Positions 8,085 to 15,651 are shown, numbered from the stretch's first letter. The stretch is DNA of 15,651 bases from Omnitrophica bacterium RBG_13_46_9 (GCA_001804045.1 MHFD01000016.1:9338-24988), one strand, 5' to 3'. Made by a program: numbers and translations. Notes: generated from the letters alone by a model not told the origin.

Positions 8085-9887
8085 ATGAAGCAAAACGGAA
8101 TATCGGTTTTGAGTAAGAGGCTTATTTTTGATTTGTTGGTGCCGTTTATTGCCTGCATTGCATGCATTTTAGTCATCCATCCTAAGATAATCTGGGCAAT
8201 GAAAGACTCTCTTCTATTTTATGGTCCTCTTCTCAATTTGGGCGATGGAGCTGGTGCAATATTCCACTTTGACCATGTAGTACAAGCACTCTTTGGTACC
8301 GAGAGTCTGTTTCACACTAGCAGATTCTTTTTCCCGGACGGTGGCTATTTGGAAACTTATGTCGTTATTCAGAATTTAGCTCTTCTATTTTTTCCATTGA
8401 TACGTTTATGGGGGATACCTTTTGGGGCTAATGTTTTAATACTTATTCTGATGGCCTGTAACGGATTGGGTATGTATTTTTTAGGGAGGGTTTTAATCAG
8501 AAATAGGGAAATATCTTTAGCTGGGGCATTAATGTACACCATTATGCCTCCGCTTATAGGGGAGTTTTTTATACTTCAGCGACCAGTTACGGCCTTTTAT
8601 GGACCCGCTCTGGCTGGAGTTGGCCTACTTTGTTTATATTTGGATAGGAAATTATCCTGGTGGAGTGGCCTTCTTACAGGATGCCTTCTGGCTTTAACAG
8701 CGTTATTGTACCCTTTCAATTTGGTTTACCTAAGTATATGGGTACTTTCCATTTTTGTGATATCCTTTTACAAAAGTGATACCGTAAAAAATAAGGTTTT
8801 AATTTTAGGAAAGATGGCTTTGGTGGTTACGGTTGTATTAATAATTACAGGTCCGTATATTGTCTGGGTGATACGGACAAATCCCCAGTTTATTGGGTAT
8901 CAGAGTCATTACATTAGTAAAGCGGACCGCGTTCTCCACTTTCCCTTGAATGCTATATTTTCTGGAATCAATGCCACGCGGAGTATTTCTACTTATTGGT
9001 TGTGTATTCCATTACCTTTGACTCTCGGGGCATTTTTTTCAGTTGTTGCGCTTCGTCGCAAGATTGTATCGTTGCTCCCCCATATTATAGGGGGAGTTTG
9101 GGCATTATGGATTGCCCTCGGTCCTAGAATAGATTTAGTTGGCGTAGGACAGTGGAGTGGGGCTTCGTATAGACTTTGTCCCGCTTGGTATTGGATGCCT
9201 CATGTTTTTATGTCCACCCGTTTTATGGCTTTCGGAAGCATGAATGCGCAAAGAGCAATTTTTATATTCCTTGCGGTAATTATTTTACTAGTTATGAAAG
9301 GTATGGTTTGGGCATACGGTAAGCAACGTAATGGGGTGATAAAATTAGAACAACGTAAAGGTTGGATATTACGATTATCGATTCCGATATCGTTTGTTAT
9401 TCTGTTTGCCTGGTGGGGCAAACCTCGTTACGCTGAGAATTTTATTCCATGGCCTGATTTTACGTCGCTTCGTGTGGCCTCCGCTGATCAAGTTGTTCTT
9501 GATCTTCCTATTAATATAAAGTATGATACATTTTTTCTGAGTTTTATGCATCGCTCACCCTCCTTAGGCGGACCATTATGCGTCCGCCAAATGGACGGTG
9601 GAAAAAACTCCAATCTTTGGAGAAAAAATGCTTTTTTACGTTCCTTAAAACTTATTTCTAAAGAAAAAGATCCGTTATTAGTGCAGCAAAGGGATTTAGA
9701 AGAACTAAATAAAATTGGATTACGTCATATATTCTTCTGGAAAATGTATTGCCAAAGAAAAGTTTACGCAAGGAAAAATAGAGGGCATAATCAAACTTAC
9801 CAATTCTTATTGCAAACCTTGGGTAAGCCTGTCGCTGTTTCCACGGAAGTGGTGGTTTTTCGTATCCCTCAGCGTCAGCGAAACTGA
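8085..9887 (+). CDS. Large polytopic membrane protein, GT-C-like, probable glycosyltransferase
   Basis: This 600-residue protein has about a dozen hydrophobic segments. A long first extracytoplasmic loop contains NLGDGAGAIFHFDHV and RFFFPDGGYLETYV, followed by helices and a soluble C-terminal portion with VVLDLPI at about residue 470. The loop (acidic residue, then FPxGxxLE) and the C-terminal VLxLPI are shared with the protein at 11140-12900, so the two form a family. The architecture resembles GT-C glycosyltransferases, but the WPDE and PPLY motifs are missing, so function is inferred from fold and company. ATG 8085 is preferred because the first helix begins soon after it. The open frame extends upstream to 7932, but that part lies within the preceding gene and reads as low-complexity, basic sequence. 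The gap after the preceding gene is 58 bases. The 3' end faces the convergent GT2 gene. Confidence 0.65.
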   Translation: MKQNGISVLSKRLIFDLLVPFIACIACILVIHPKIIWAMKDSLLFYGPLLNLGDGAGAIFHFDHVVQALFGTESLFHTSRFFFPDGGYLETYVVIQNLALLFFPLIRLWGIPFGANVLILILMACNGLGMYFLGRVLIRNREISLAGALMYTIMPPLIGEFFILQRPVTAFYGPALAGVGLLCLYLDRKLSWWSGLLTGCLLALTALLYPFNLVYLSIWVLSIFVISFYKSDTVKNKVLILGKMALVVTVVLIITGPYIVWVIRTNPQFIGYQSHYISKADRVLHFPLNAIFSGINATRSISTYWLCIPLPLTLGAFFSVVALRRKIVSLLPHIIGGVWALWIALGPRIDLVGVGQWSGASYRLCPAWYWMPHVFMSTRFMAFGSMNAQRAIFIFLAVIILLVMKGMVWAYGKQRNGVIKLEQRKGWILRLSIPISFVILFAWWGKPRYAENFIPWPDFTSLRVASADQVVLDLPINIKYDTFFLSFMHRSPSLGGPLCVRQMDGGKNSNLWRKNAFLRSLKLISKEKDPLLVQQRDLEELNKIGLRHIFFWKMYCQRKVYARKNRGHNQTYQFLLQTLGKPVAVSTEVVVFRIPQRQRN

Positions 9888-9992
9888 GGTGAAATTATGA
9901 ACCTATGAAAGTGATTCGGTTCCATACAAAGAAAATGTGAAAATATTCCCGCCTGATTTAAAGATATTGACCAAAAAGTTTAATGTTGTATT
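9888..9992. other. Convergent intergenic spacer, no clear terminator
   Basis: These 105 bases separate the 3' ends of two convergent genes. A 6-base inverted repeat (CCTCAG at 9867-9872, CTGAGG at 9884-9889) spans the upstream stop codon but has no T-run on either strand, so it is not a standard intrinsic terminator. The + strand can be read as a protein-like fragment (see findings), but it has no start codon. Confidence 0.4.
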
Positions 9993-10715
9993 TTACCAAG
10001 CGACAATCCTATTTTTTGCGTTACCTAATATTAATTTTATAAAACAGCGGATTGTCCCAATAGTAGTTGCCAACAAACCATACTTACTTTTGCCAAATGC
10101 GCGTTTATGATGTTTTATTTTTACTTCTGTTATTCTTTTAGTATATTTTGATAGGATATATGGGATAAATCCAACTTCATACTTTTCCTGCAAAATCAGG
10201 TTTTTAACAAGGCTCTTTCTGTATGCCCGCATAGTACAACTCATATCATGCAGTTCCAATTTTGTTATTTTTCTATGAAGATAATTGCCTATTTTGGATT
10301 TTAATACCTTTAGCCACGAATCTTTTCTAACCGAACGCCAGCCACATACTACATCAAAACCTTCGTCTAATTTGGCAATTAATTTAGAGATATCACGAGG
10401 TTCTTCTTGCAGATCACCATCTATTGTAACAACAACCTCACCCTGTGCTTCATGAAAGCCTTTTTCTATAGCCTTATGTTGCCCTTTGTTTAAGTTAAAC
10501 TCGAAAAACCTGATATCGCTTCGTAATTTAGATAAATATCTTAATACTTTACAGGATGAGTCTGTAGAGCCATCGTCAACAAATATGATTTCGCTTTTGA
10601 CATCGAAGGTCTTTAAGGTTTCTCTTATTTTGTTGTACAAAATAAGAATGGATTTTTCTTCATTAAATATAGGTACGATTATGGATAGTTTAATTTGGCC
10701 TATTTTCTCAGGCAT
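9993..10715 (-). CDS. Family 2 glycosyltransferase, polyprenyl-phosphate sugar synthase (DPM1 type)
   Basis: The 240-residue protein is a GT-A fold, inverting GT2 enzyme. It shows IIVPIFNEE (12-20), FVDDGSTDSS (45-54), NKGQHKAIEKGF (76-87 region), the metal and nucleotide site IDGDLQEEP (98-106, DxD as D99/D101), HDMSCTMRAYR (156-166) and the late RAFGKSKYG (205-213). These are the marks of dolichyl/undecaprenyl-phosphate mannose or glucose synthases. At this length it has the soluble DPM1-like catalytic domain and lacks the two C-terminal membrane helices of GtrB or ArnC; a short hydrophobic run at 219-231 may help membrane docking. It would make lipid-phosphate sugar at the cytoplasmic face, the donor class used by the neighbouring GT-C proteins. 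It is the only gene on the - strand. ATG 10713-10715 is the first start after an in-frame TAA, without a good Shine-Dalgarno. Confidence 0.92.
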   Translation of the reverse strand: MPEKIGQIKLSIIVPIFNEEKSILILYNKIRETLKTFDVKSEIIFVDDGSTDSSCKVLRYLSKLRSDIRFFEFNLNKGQHKAIEKGFHEAQGEVVVTIDGDLQEEPRDISKLIAKLDEGFDVVCGWRSVRKDSWLKVLKSKIGNYLHRKITKLELHDMSCTMRAYRKSLVKNLILQEKYEVGFIPYILSKYTKRITEVKIKHHKRAFGKSKYGLLATTIGTIRCFIKLILGNAKNRIVAW

Positions 10716-10736
10716 AATAGGTGCAATCTGGCTGAA

Positions 10737-11080
10737 TTATTTTTGGGTTTTTAACTTATACGCTAAAAACGTTTTCTGACCGACTTCAAAAAACTTGTCA
10801 ACCTTCTCCGATTGGCGCTTTTCTTTTATTGATACCAACACGTCCCATTTAAATCTGTACCAATACCACACAAAATGGTGTGACTAAGGTTTGTAGATAA
10901 CGGTAGTGCAAAAGAAAGAATAATGATAAAATATATTATGAAGATAGTAATATGCTTCGCTAAAATTTTTTTATATTCATTATTTCCAAGGTTGTTTGAA
11001 CAATAAGGTATGTTACATGACAGGAGAAAAATCGGGGTGTATAAGCAACTCATAAATATCAAGATAATTGCTTTGGTCTT
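10737..11080 (-). pseudogene. Possible frameshifted remnant of a gene upstream of the GT2 gene
   Basis: This gene-poor stretch between divergent genes (10716-11139) contains two adjoining open frames on the - strand that read like one broken protein. The first (11080 down to 10826) has a membrane-type segment, IFIIYFIIILSFALPL. The second (10883 down to 10737) starts after a TAG and reads HHFVWYWYRFKWDVLVSIK, then an amphipathic basic tail with EKVDKFFEVGQKTF, ending in TAA 21 bases before the GT2 start. The two overlap in different frames around 10826-10883, where one indel would join them. I recognise no family. The tail looks coding because it is rich in W, Y, K and E and ends at operon-like spacing, but chance cannot be excluded. 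A 5-base hairpin (CACAC...GTGTG, 10866-10881) sits at the presumed break. The remainder, 11081-11139, holds nothing identifiable. Confidence 0.3.
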
Positions 11081-11139
11081 TTAAGACGAGTATACAAAAA
11101 CGTCACAATTTAGTCAACAATAATGTGGGCTGTGATATT

Positions 11140-12900
11140 ATGGATGGGGGCATTTTGATTAAATATAGGAAATGGATTAATTCAGCTATATTTATTGCAT
11201 TGTGTTTAATATTATGGCTATTTGTAAAAACATTTTTGCATGATAAAATTATAGGCATATCTAATCAACCCGGCTTTCAGGGAGAAATACTCTTTCAGAA
11301 GAATTTCATTTACAATTTCGAAAAAGGAAATACCTTTAGGCATTTTAATACCGATTATCTGAATTATCCTTTCGGAGAAAATTTAGGTTTTGGCCTGGCT
11401 AACTCTCTCCACCTTTTTATGTATATCCCTTTAAAGTTCTTTTTTGGGACAATTGAATCTTATAACGTCCTTGTTATGATCATCTTTATATTGAATTTTT
11501 TATCGGCTTACCTTCTGGCAAAATATCTTTTTTCTTCAAAAATGGTTGCTTTTTGTTCGGCTTTGGTTTTCGCTCTCAATCCTTACGTTCTATTGAAGAT
11601 AAATCTGGGTTTCGTACAAAAATTCATTTTGTTCTGGATCCCGCTCTATTCCTTGGCTTTATTCAGACTGCGGGATACAAAGCGTTGGCGTTATGTCCTT
11701 GGGGCCATCATTATCTTATGTCTTATGCAGTTCACCTACCCCCCTTACGCCTATTTTGCTGTTATTTTTACCATATTGCTGTTGCCATACCTATTCATAA
11801 AGCCTGCAGAAACATGGTTTGCTCTTTCAAGATTTTCTCTCATAATAAGCTCGCTTTTCGTTCTTACCTCCATAGTATACTACCTGATGGGATTCGGCTC
11901 TGTCTATTTTAACATGTTCAAACCCAAGGCAAATATAAATCTTGATGGTTGTCTAAACTTATTCAGACCTTTCCATTTCTTCCCATACATTTCCTCCCGC
12001 TACTCCATCGATCTGCCTTTGGGCATACCTTTTTCGGCGTTTGCGGTAGGGATAATCGCTTTTATAAAAAAAAAGGGTCTATCAAAATTAATATTTCTTA
12101 TCTTCCTTTTTTTTGTCGTTATTGCCGCGGGCGCGTATTTAACGTATGCCGGCCAACCTATCCAGATTTTCGGGCATAAAATAATTTTGCCTTTTTATTT
12201 CATGACTAAATATTTGCCTTTTGCCGGAGATGCACTCCTCCCCTTTCGCGCTTTCCCCTTTATTAACATTTGCCTGGCCATTTTAACGGGATACGGTCTT
12301 TTGCATATCTCTTCAGTTATTAGAAAAATCAGGCCTTTTTTTATCGCGGCCTTCTTCTCTGTTATTTATCTATCGGAACTTGTAATATGCTTCCCCCAGT
12401 TATTCCCGCCGGAAGTAAGTGATGTAACTATCCCTCTTTTCTACCAAAAAATAAGAAATGAGAATTTCGAGGCAGTTCTAAATCTGCCTATATCACAAAA
12501 AAGAAGTGTCATTAATCTATATGGGTATTATGCGGTTTTAAGCGGTAAAAAAATGTTGAACCCCTATCATGCTAAGACGCTTCGAATTTATCTGCCGAAA
12601 GATTCAGACAGCCTGCAAATGAAGGCGGAATTTATTGAGCGCCTTTCCGGCCGGAATGTGGGTTACGTAATTGTGCACGGAAATTTTTTGCGAAAGCATA
12701 GAAACAGCGGCTCATCTGACCGATTTTCCTGGCTGGAGGAATTTTGCGAAACCGCACATTACCCCGAAGACAATCTTCGCGTATACAAAATACCCATGCC
12801 TAATGAAATATACAAAAATAAAAGTGTGACTAACGCAGCGGGAGATTTTCCATCTATGCAAAAGGGTATTGAAGCAGCGGAGAACGGAGGGTCTTATTAG
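11140..12900 (+). CDS. Large polytopic membrane protein, GT-C-like, paralogous to the protein at 8085-9887
   Basis: The 586-residue protein has a first helix at about 13-32, then a long loop with FRHFNTDYLNYPFGENLGFG, about ten further helices (including FCSALVFALNPYVLLKI) and a soluble C-terminal portion of about 140 residues containing AVLNLPIS near residue 445. Loop and C-terminal motif correspond to FFFPDGGYLE and VVLDLPI in the protein at 8085-9887. The acidic residue in the first loop and the fold suggest a GT-C glycosyltransferase acting outside the membrane, but no family-defining motif is present. The start is uncertain. ATG 11140 is used here; TTG 11155, preceded by a GGGGG-containing purine run, is a good alternative that loses only five residues. 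An open frame extending upstream to a TTG at 11068 is less likely. It follows a decayed region and should have its own promoter, which I could not identify. Confidence 0.68.
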   Translation: MDGGILIKYRKWINSAIFIALCLILWLFVKTFLHDKIIGISNQPGFQGEILFQKNFIYNFEKGNTFRHFNTDYLNYPFGENLGFGLANSLHLFMYIPLKFFFGTIESYNVLVMIIFILNFLSAYLLAKYLFSSKMVAFCSALVFALNPYVLLKINLGFVQKFILFWIPLYSLALFRLRDTKRWRYVLGAIIILCLMQFTYPPYAYFAVIFTILLLPYLFIKPAETWFALSRFSLIISSLFVLTSIVYYLMGFGSVYFNMFKPKANINLDGCLNLFRPFHFFPYISSRYSIDLPLGIPFSAFAVGIIAFIKKKGLSKLIFLIFLFFVVIAAGAYLTYAGQPIQIFGHKIILPFYFMTKYLPFAGDALLPFRAFPFINICLAILTGYGLLHISSVIRKIRPFFIAAFFSVIYLSELVICFPQLFPPEVSDVTIPLFYQKIRNENFEAVLNLPISQKRSVINLYGYYAVLSGKKMLNPYHAKTLRIYLPKDSDSLQMKAEFIERLSGRNVGYVIVHGNFLRKHRNSGSSDRFSWLEEFCETAHYPEDNLRVYKIPMPNEIYKNKSVTNAAGDFPSMQKGIEAAENGGSY

Positions 12901-13010
12901 TTTAAGCCGGGAAGATATAAAGAGGATGTCCACTTTAAATGTAAGGCGGTTTGAAAAGCGCAACCGGGCCATGAGCGATTATTATTGCATGACCATAAAA
13001 ACACTATTTT

Positions 13011-13019
13011 TGGTATAAT
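13011..13019 (+). promoter_or_regulatory. Candidate extended -10 promoter for the SGNH gene
   Basis: TGGTATAAT matches the extended -10 consensus (TGnTATAAT) exactly and lies in the 183-base spacer before the SGNH gene. Transcription would begin near 13026, leaving a leader of about 58 bases. The -35 region is weak: ATGACC at 12989-12994 is a partial match at 19 bases spacing, and extended -10 promoters tolerate that. The spacer 12901-13083 shows no intrinsic terminator for the upstream gene; a 5-base inverted repeat (CGGTT/AACCG, 12947-12966) lacks a T-run. Confidence 0.45.
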
Positions 13020-13073
13020 AGCAATAAGTAGGATGGCTTTGTTCGCAAACATAATAATCTGAATATACTTTGT

Positions 13074-13078
13074 AGGGG
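13074..13078 (+). promoter_or_regulatory. Shine-Dalgarno site fixing a GTG start
   Basis: AGGGG lies 5 bases before GTG 13084, and the codons after it encode MKKVLLLIILLN, a normal membrane-entry N-terminus. This supports GTG as the true start of the SGNH gene. Confidence 0.6.
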
Positions 13079-13083
13079 TATTT

Positions 13084-15096
13084 GTGAAAAAAGTGCTGCT
13101 GTTAATTATATTGCTGAACATATCTTGTTTTATTTTGGCGTTTGCCGTAGATATCCCCCTTCCTTTTGAGGTGTGGAGAAAAGGACCGCCGATGCATAGT
13201 TTTTCCGCATATTCCTCGGGGAATGCTTCGGGAATTTTCTGGGTTGCTACGGCGGGTTTGCTGGATTTATATTTTCTTATGATATTTCTCTTTCATTATA
13301 TCGCCATAAAAAACCGCATTACTATGCAAAAATGGTTTCATTTTTTAATTATACTGGTGGCTTTAGGGCTTAGTTTCTTTGTCACTGAACATGCTGTGCG
13401 TCTGTTTATAAAATACTCTCCGTGGTATACGCAATTCAGGCCTCATCCGTTCCTCTATTGGTGGAACAGGCCGAATCTGCGAAACTTTGTCGATCGCAGC
13501 GATAAAATCCCCAAGTCGACCAACGCCTCAGGTTTTAGGTATAAAGAGGATATAGCATATGAAAAGACTAAGGATGAATACCGGATTTTTGTCCTTGGGG
13601 ATTCGTCAACCTTTGGTCATGGGGTCAGGGATAATAAAACATTTGCCGCTCAATTAGAAAAAATGTTCGATGATAGATACCGCCGCAAGATCCTCGTTAT
13701 CAACGCTGCCTGTCCCGGACATACCACATATCAGAACCTGATCGAACTGAGACAGATGGTATTGCCATTCCATCCCGATATGGTAATCGTAGCCAATAAT
13801 AACGACCACGCTCTGGAATATATGGAAGAGAAAAAAAGGGCATACACTACTCTGTCCATGCAGCGATTAAACACTATCCTTTATCACAGCGATTATTATT
13901 TGTTATTCCGGAGAGTAATATCCGATATTAAAGTATTTGTTTCAACTAAGCTTAAGATAATTCCATACCCCTCGCTTACTAGACGCGTCTCTTTGGAAGA
14001 CTATAAGGATAACATCAAAGAGATGATGAAAATAGCAAAGAAAAATAACTTTCAGCTTGTCTTTATAAAAATGCCGATTAATATCCGCACGCTTGATCTT
14101 TTCCCGGAGCTGAAAAAAAAGTGCTACGACAAGGCGTATCCGGAGACCCTGTCTCTATTATGCCGGGAAGAAAATCAAAGATTAGTCGATGCTGACGCCG
14201 AATGGAGCAAGAATCCTGAAAAAGGATTATATGAAATATTCCGTTACAATGGATATAAGACCGATGCGCCCTATCATCCCAGCGAAAAAGGCCATTTGAG
14301 AATAGCAAAGCAGATATTTGACTTCATAGACCAAAAAGAATTAATTGCAAATAAAAGCGCGACCGGGGCGGGGGTTGAGGCACGTCTCAAATACTTTATA
14401 CCAAGCGATAGACAAGACGCCTTTGACGAGTTGCATTGCGGAAGGGTAATAAATATTTCCAAGGACAAAGCGGAAATAGCTTTTACTTTTTGCGCCGAAA
14501 AAATAAAAAATGCGGACAGGATCGGGGTAAAAGATTTAGCAAAGGTGTTTTATGAAAAGGGTGCGGTGCCGCTTGAGGCTTATGAGATAGTGCCTATAGA
14601 AAGATATGGGGAAGCAAAGACCGAGCCAGAGTTGTTTAGGATCGACCATTACATAGAAGGGAAGCTTAGCGGAGATATGAAAGAAATAAGCGTCCTTTTC
14701 GACGTAAAGGACCACCTTACCTATATGCCGCAGCCGATATCCGCCGGAAATATCGTAAACGTCGTTTATTCGCAAGGCCTCCGCAAGCCGCCCCTGGCAA
14801 GAAGAATAGTAAAAAACGGAGAATACGGCGTAGGCAACCGCGGCGCCCTCAGAGAGGATGCGGAGTATCCGCCGTTAGAGGATAGGATCAACGAGCGATT
14901 TTACATGACCTGGTTTAGTCTGGGAAAAGGTCTCTGGAAAAAGGTCGCGCATCTTAAAAAAGGCACAAATGACAGATATGAAGCGGCAAACGACCTTTTT
15001 AAAAAAGTAACCGTTACGGTCGCCAAAGACCTAGGAATATCCAGGGATACGGTTATAAAAGCCATTGATAGGAAAGCGTATATAAATGAGAAATAA
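13084..15096 (+). CDS. Membrane-anchored SGNH/GDSL hydrolase with a large unrecognised C-terminal domain
   Basis: The 670-residue protein begins with three hydrophobic segments (about 4-22, 50-72 and 84-104), then an SGNH domain at roughly 115-420. Its blocks are FVLGDSSTFGHGV (169-181, nucleophile S174), INAACPGHTTYQN (206-218, block II glycine), VIVANNNDHAL (234-244, block III Asn-Asp) and DAPYHPSEKGH (394-404), supplying the catalytic Asp and His with DxxxH spacing. SGNH enzymes cleave or transfer acyl groups, and membrane-anchored ones often O-acetylate or deacetylate surface glycans. Residues about 430-670 match nothing I recognise: a strand-rich part (430-570), then a basic helical end (NERFYMTWFSLGKGLWKKVA). 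The gene starts with GTG behind a good Shine-Dalgarno and has its own promoter candidate. It overlaps the following binding-protein gene by 11 bases. An acyl-modifying role fits the glycosyltransferase neighbours; the substrate is unknown. Confidence 0.82.
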   Translation: MKKVLLLIILLNISCFILAFAVDIPLPFEVWRKGPPMHSFSAYSSGNASGIFWVATAGLLDLYFLMIFLFHYIAIKNRITMQKWFHFLIILVALGLSFFVTEHAVRLFIKYSPWYTQFRPHPFLYWWNRPNLRNFVDRSDKIPKSTNASGFRYKEDIAYEKTKDEYRIFVLGDSSTFGHGVRDNKTFAAQLEKMFDDRYRRKILVINAACPGHTTYQNLIELRQMVLPFHPDMVIVANNNDHALEYMEEKKRAYTTLSMQRLNTILYHSDYYLLFRRVISDIKVFVSTKLKIIPYPSLTRRVSLEDYKDNIKEMMKIAKKNNFQLVFIKMPINIRTLDLFPELKKKCYDKAYPETLSLLCREENQRLVDADAEWSKNPEKGLYEIFRYNGYKTDAPYHPSEKGHLRIAKQIFDFIDQKELIANKSATGAGVEARLKYFIPSDRQDAFDELHCGRVINISKDKAEIAFTFCAEKIKNADRIGVKDLAKVFYEKGAVPLEAYEIVPIERYGEAKTEPELFRIDHYIEGKLSGDMKEISVLFDVKDHLTYMPQPISAGNIVNVVYSQGLRKPPLARRIVKNGEYGVGNRGALREDAEYPPLEDRINERFYMTWFSLGKGLWKKVAHLKKGTNDRYEAANDLFKKVTVTVAKDLGISRDTVIKAIDRKAYINEK

Positions 15097-15651
15097 ACGG
15101 GTGATTTTGATTCTCTCTATTTTAGCATTGGCTTTAGGGGCAATTCTGATTATCCAAAAAATATGTCAATCCGAACGGTCCTTTCCGGAAAAAAGGCATA
15201 AGATCAGGATCGGCTGCTCTTCTCTTACGCCTCTTCATTGCATGTTCGGCGAAGTGTTTATACGCACTGATATTTTAAAAAAACATAATCTATACGGAAA
15301 AATCACTTTTTTTAGGCACGGCGAGGAGCAAGGCAAGGCATGTGAAAACAATAAGATAGACTCTACGTTCAGCTGTGAAGTGCCGGCCATTATCCATCTG
15401 GTGAAGTTTCCCGATTTAAGAATTATCGGCACTCCGGGGTCGTTGGGAAGGATTGCTTTAATTGTGCCCGAGAAATCAAACATATTCGGGGTAGGAGACT
15501 TAAAAAACAATAAGATTTTGGTTCACAGCGGCTCTTCGGCAGATATGGCAATACATGAGTGGTTGTTTGATTCCGGGTTGGACCCGAAGCGCGATGTCAA
15601 ATTGAGACATTTAAATATAGATAAGATCATAGAACTCTTGTCAAACGGAAA
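15086..15651 (+). CDS. Periplasmic binding protein, SsuA/TauA/NMT1-like (3' truncated by window edge)
   Basis: The first 188 residues of a protein that runs off the window. Residues 7-24 form a signal peptide or anchor helix. There is no convincing lipobox before C27. The mature part follows the aliphatic-sulfonate/nitrate/thiamine-precursor binding-protein pattern: IRIGCSSLTPLH (40-51), an early helix ending TDILKKHNLYG (61-71), a low-complexity turn with HGEEQGKAC, a variable ligand region (STFSCEVPAII), FPDLRIIGTPGS (108-119), then FGVGDLKNNKILVHSGSSADM (134-154) and the second-lobe helix with SGLDPKRDV. ATG 15086 overlaps the SGNH stop at 15096, with GGAAAG (15071-15076) as a plausible ribosome-binding site. 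The ABC partners would be downstream, outside the window. Several extra cysteines are unusual for a periplasmic binding lobe. The ligand is not predictable. Confidence 0.75.
   Translation, partial: MRNKRVILILSILALALGAILIIQKICQSERSFPEKRHKIRIGCSSLTPLHCMFGEVFIRTDILKKHNLYGKITFFRHGEEQGKACENNKIDSTFSCEVPAIIHLVKFPDLRIIGTPGSLGRIALIVPEKSNIFGVGDLKNNKILVHSGSSADMAIHEWLFDSGLDPKRDVKLRHLNIDKIIELLSNG

Noticed and set aside
9841..9860. CCAC-GGAA-GTGG hairpin followed by a short T-run
   Set aside because: The stem is only 4 bases and it lies inside the coding sequence of the 8085-9887 gene, before its stop codon, so a terminator role is unlikely.
9867..9889. Inverted repeat CCTCAG/CTGAGG across the stop codon as terminator
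   Set aside because: There is no T-run after the stem on either strand and the loop is long.
11068..11139. TTG start giving a 24-residue longer membrane protein
   Set aside because: The extra residues are not protein-like and there is no ribosome-binding site before TTG 11068; ATG 11140 or TTG 11155 fit better.
12985..12990. TTGCAT as the -35 box for the TATAAT at 13014
   Set aside because: The spacing is 23 bases, too long for a standard sigma-70 promoter; the extended -10 motif is the better explanation.
15235..15510. Minus-strand open frame of 91 codons
   Set aside because: It is antisense to the binding-protein gene, which has a clear family pattern in the + frame.

Overview
This window looks like part of a cell-surface or lipid-modification locus from an uncultured, fairly AT-rich bacterium. 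Tandem B12-type radical SAM proteins, PMT-like membrane glycosyltransferases and an SGNH protein in dense, overlapping operons recall genomes of candidate bacterial phyla such as Omnitrophota. That placement is an impression from gene content, not a demonstrated assignment. There are no RNA genes, insertion sequences or CRISPR arrays.

Region 1 (1-4789, + strand) is a compact, probably co-transcribed five-gene block. It holds the C-terminal half of a radical SAM protein (left edge), a PP-loop ATPase-like protein, a complete second radical SAM protein paralogous to the first, a small membrane-embedded methyltransferase of the ICMT/PEMT type, and a DegT/DnrJ/EryC1 PLP aminotransferase. Two junctions are ATGA overlaps, one has a single base between genes and one has 14 bases. 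This combination suggests a dedicated biosynthetic pathway. I cannot name its product. Hydrophobic features in the methyltransferase and aminotransferase hint that the substrate is a lipid or lipid-linked.

Region 2 (4840-12900) is AT-richer and carries four large polytopic membrane proteins on the + strand. Two are recognisable GT-C/PMT-type (ArnT-like) glycosyltransferases. The other two are longer GT-C-like proteins that share an N-terminal layout and a C-terminal VLxLPI motif. Between the last two lies a GT2 polyprenyl-phosphate glycosyltransferase of the DPM1 type on the - strand. Such enzymes make the lipid-phosphate sugars that GT-C enzymes use as donors, so the group forms a plausible functional set. 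The GT2 gene is flanked by non-coding or decayed sequence, including a possible frameshifted gene remnant upstream of it (10737-11080).

Region 3 (12901-15651, + strand) starts with a 183-base spacer holding an extended -10 promoter candidate. It continues with a 670-residue membrane-anchored SGNH/GDSL hydrolase that has a large unrecognised C-terminal domain. Overlapping its 3' end by 11 bases is the start of a periplasmic binding protein of the SsuA/TauA/NMT1 type, cut by the right edge of the window.
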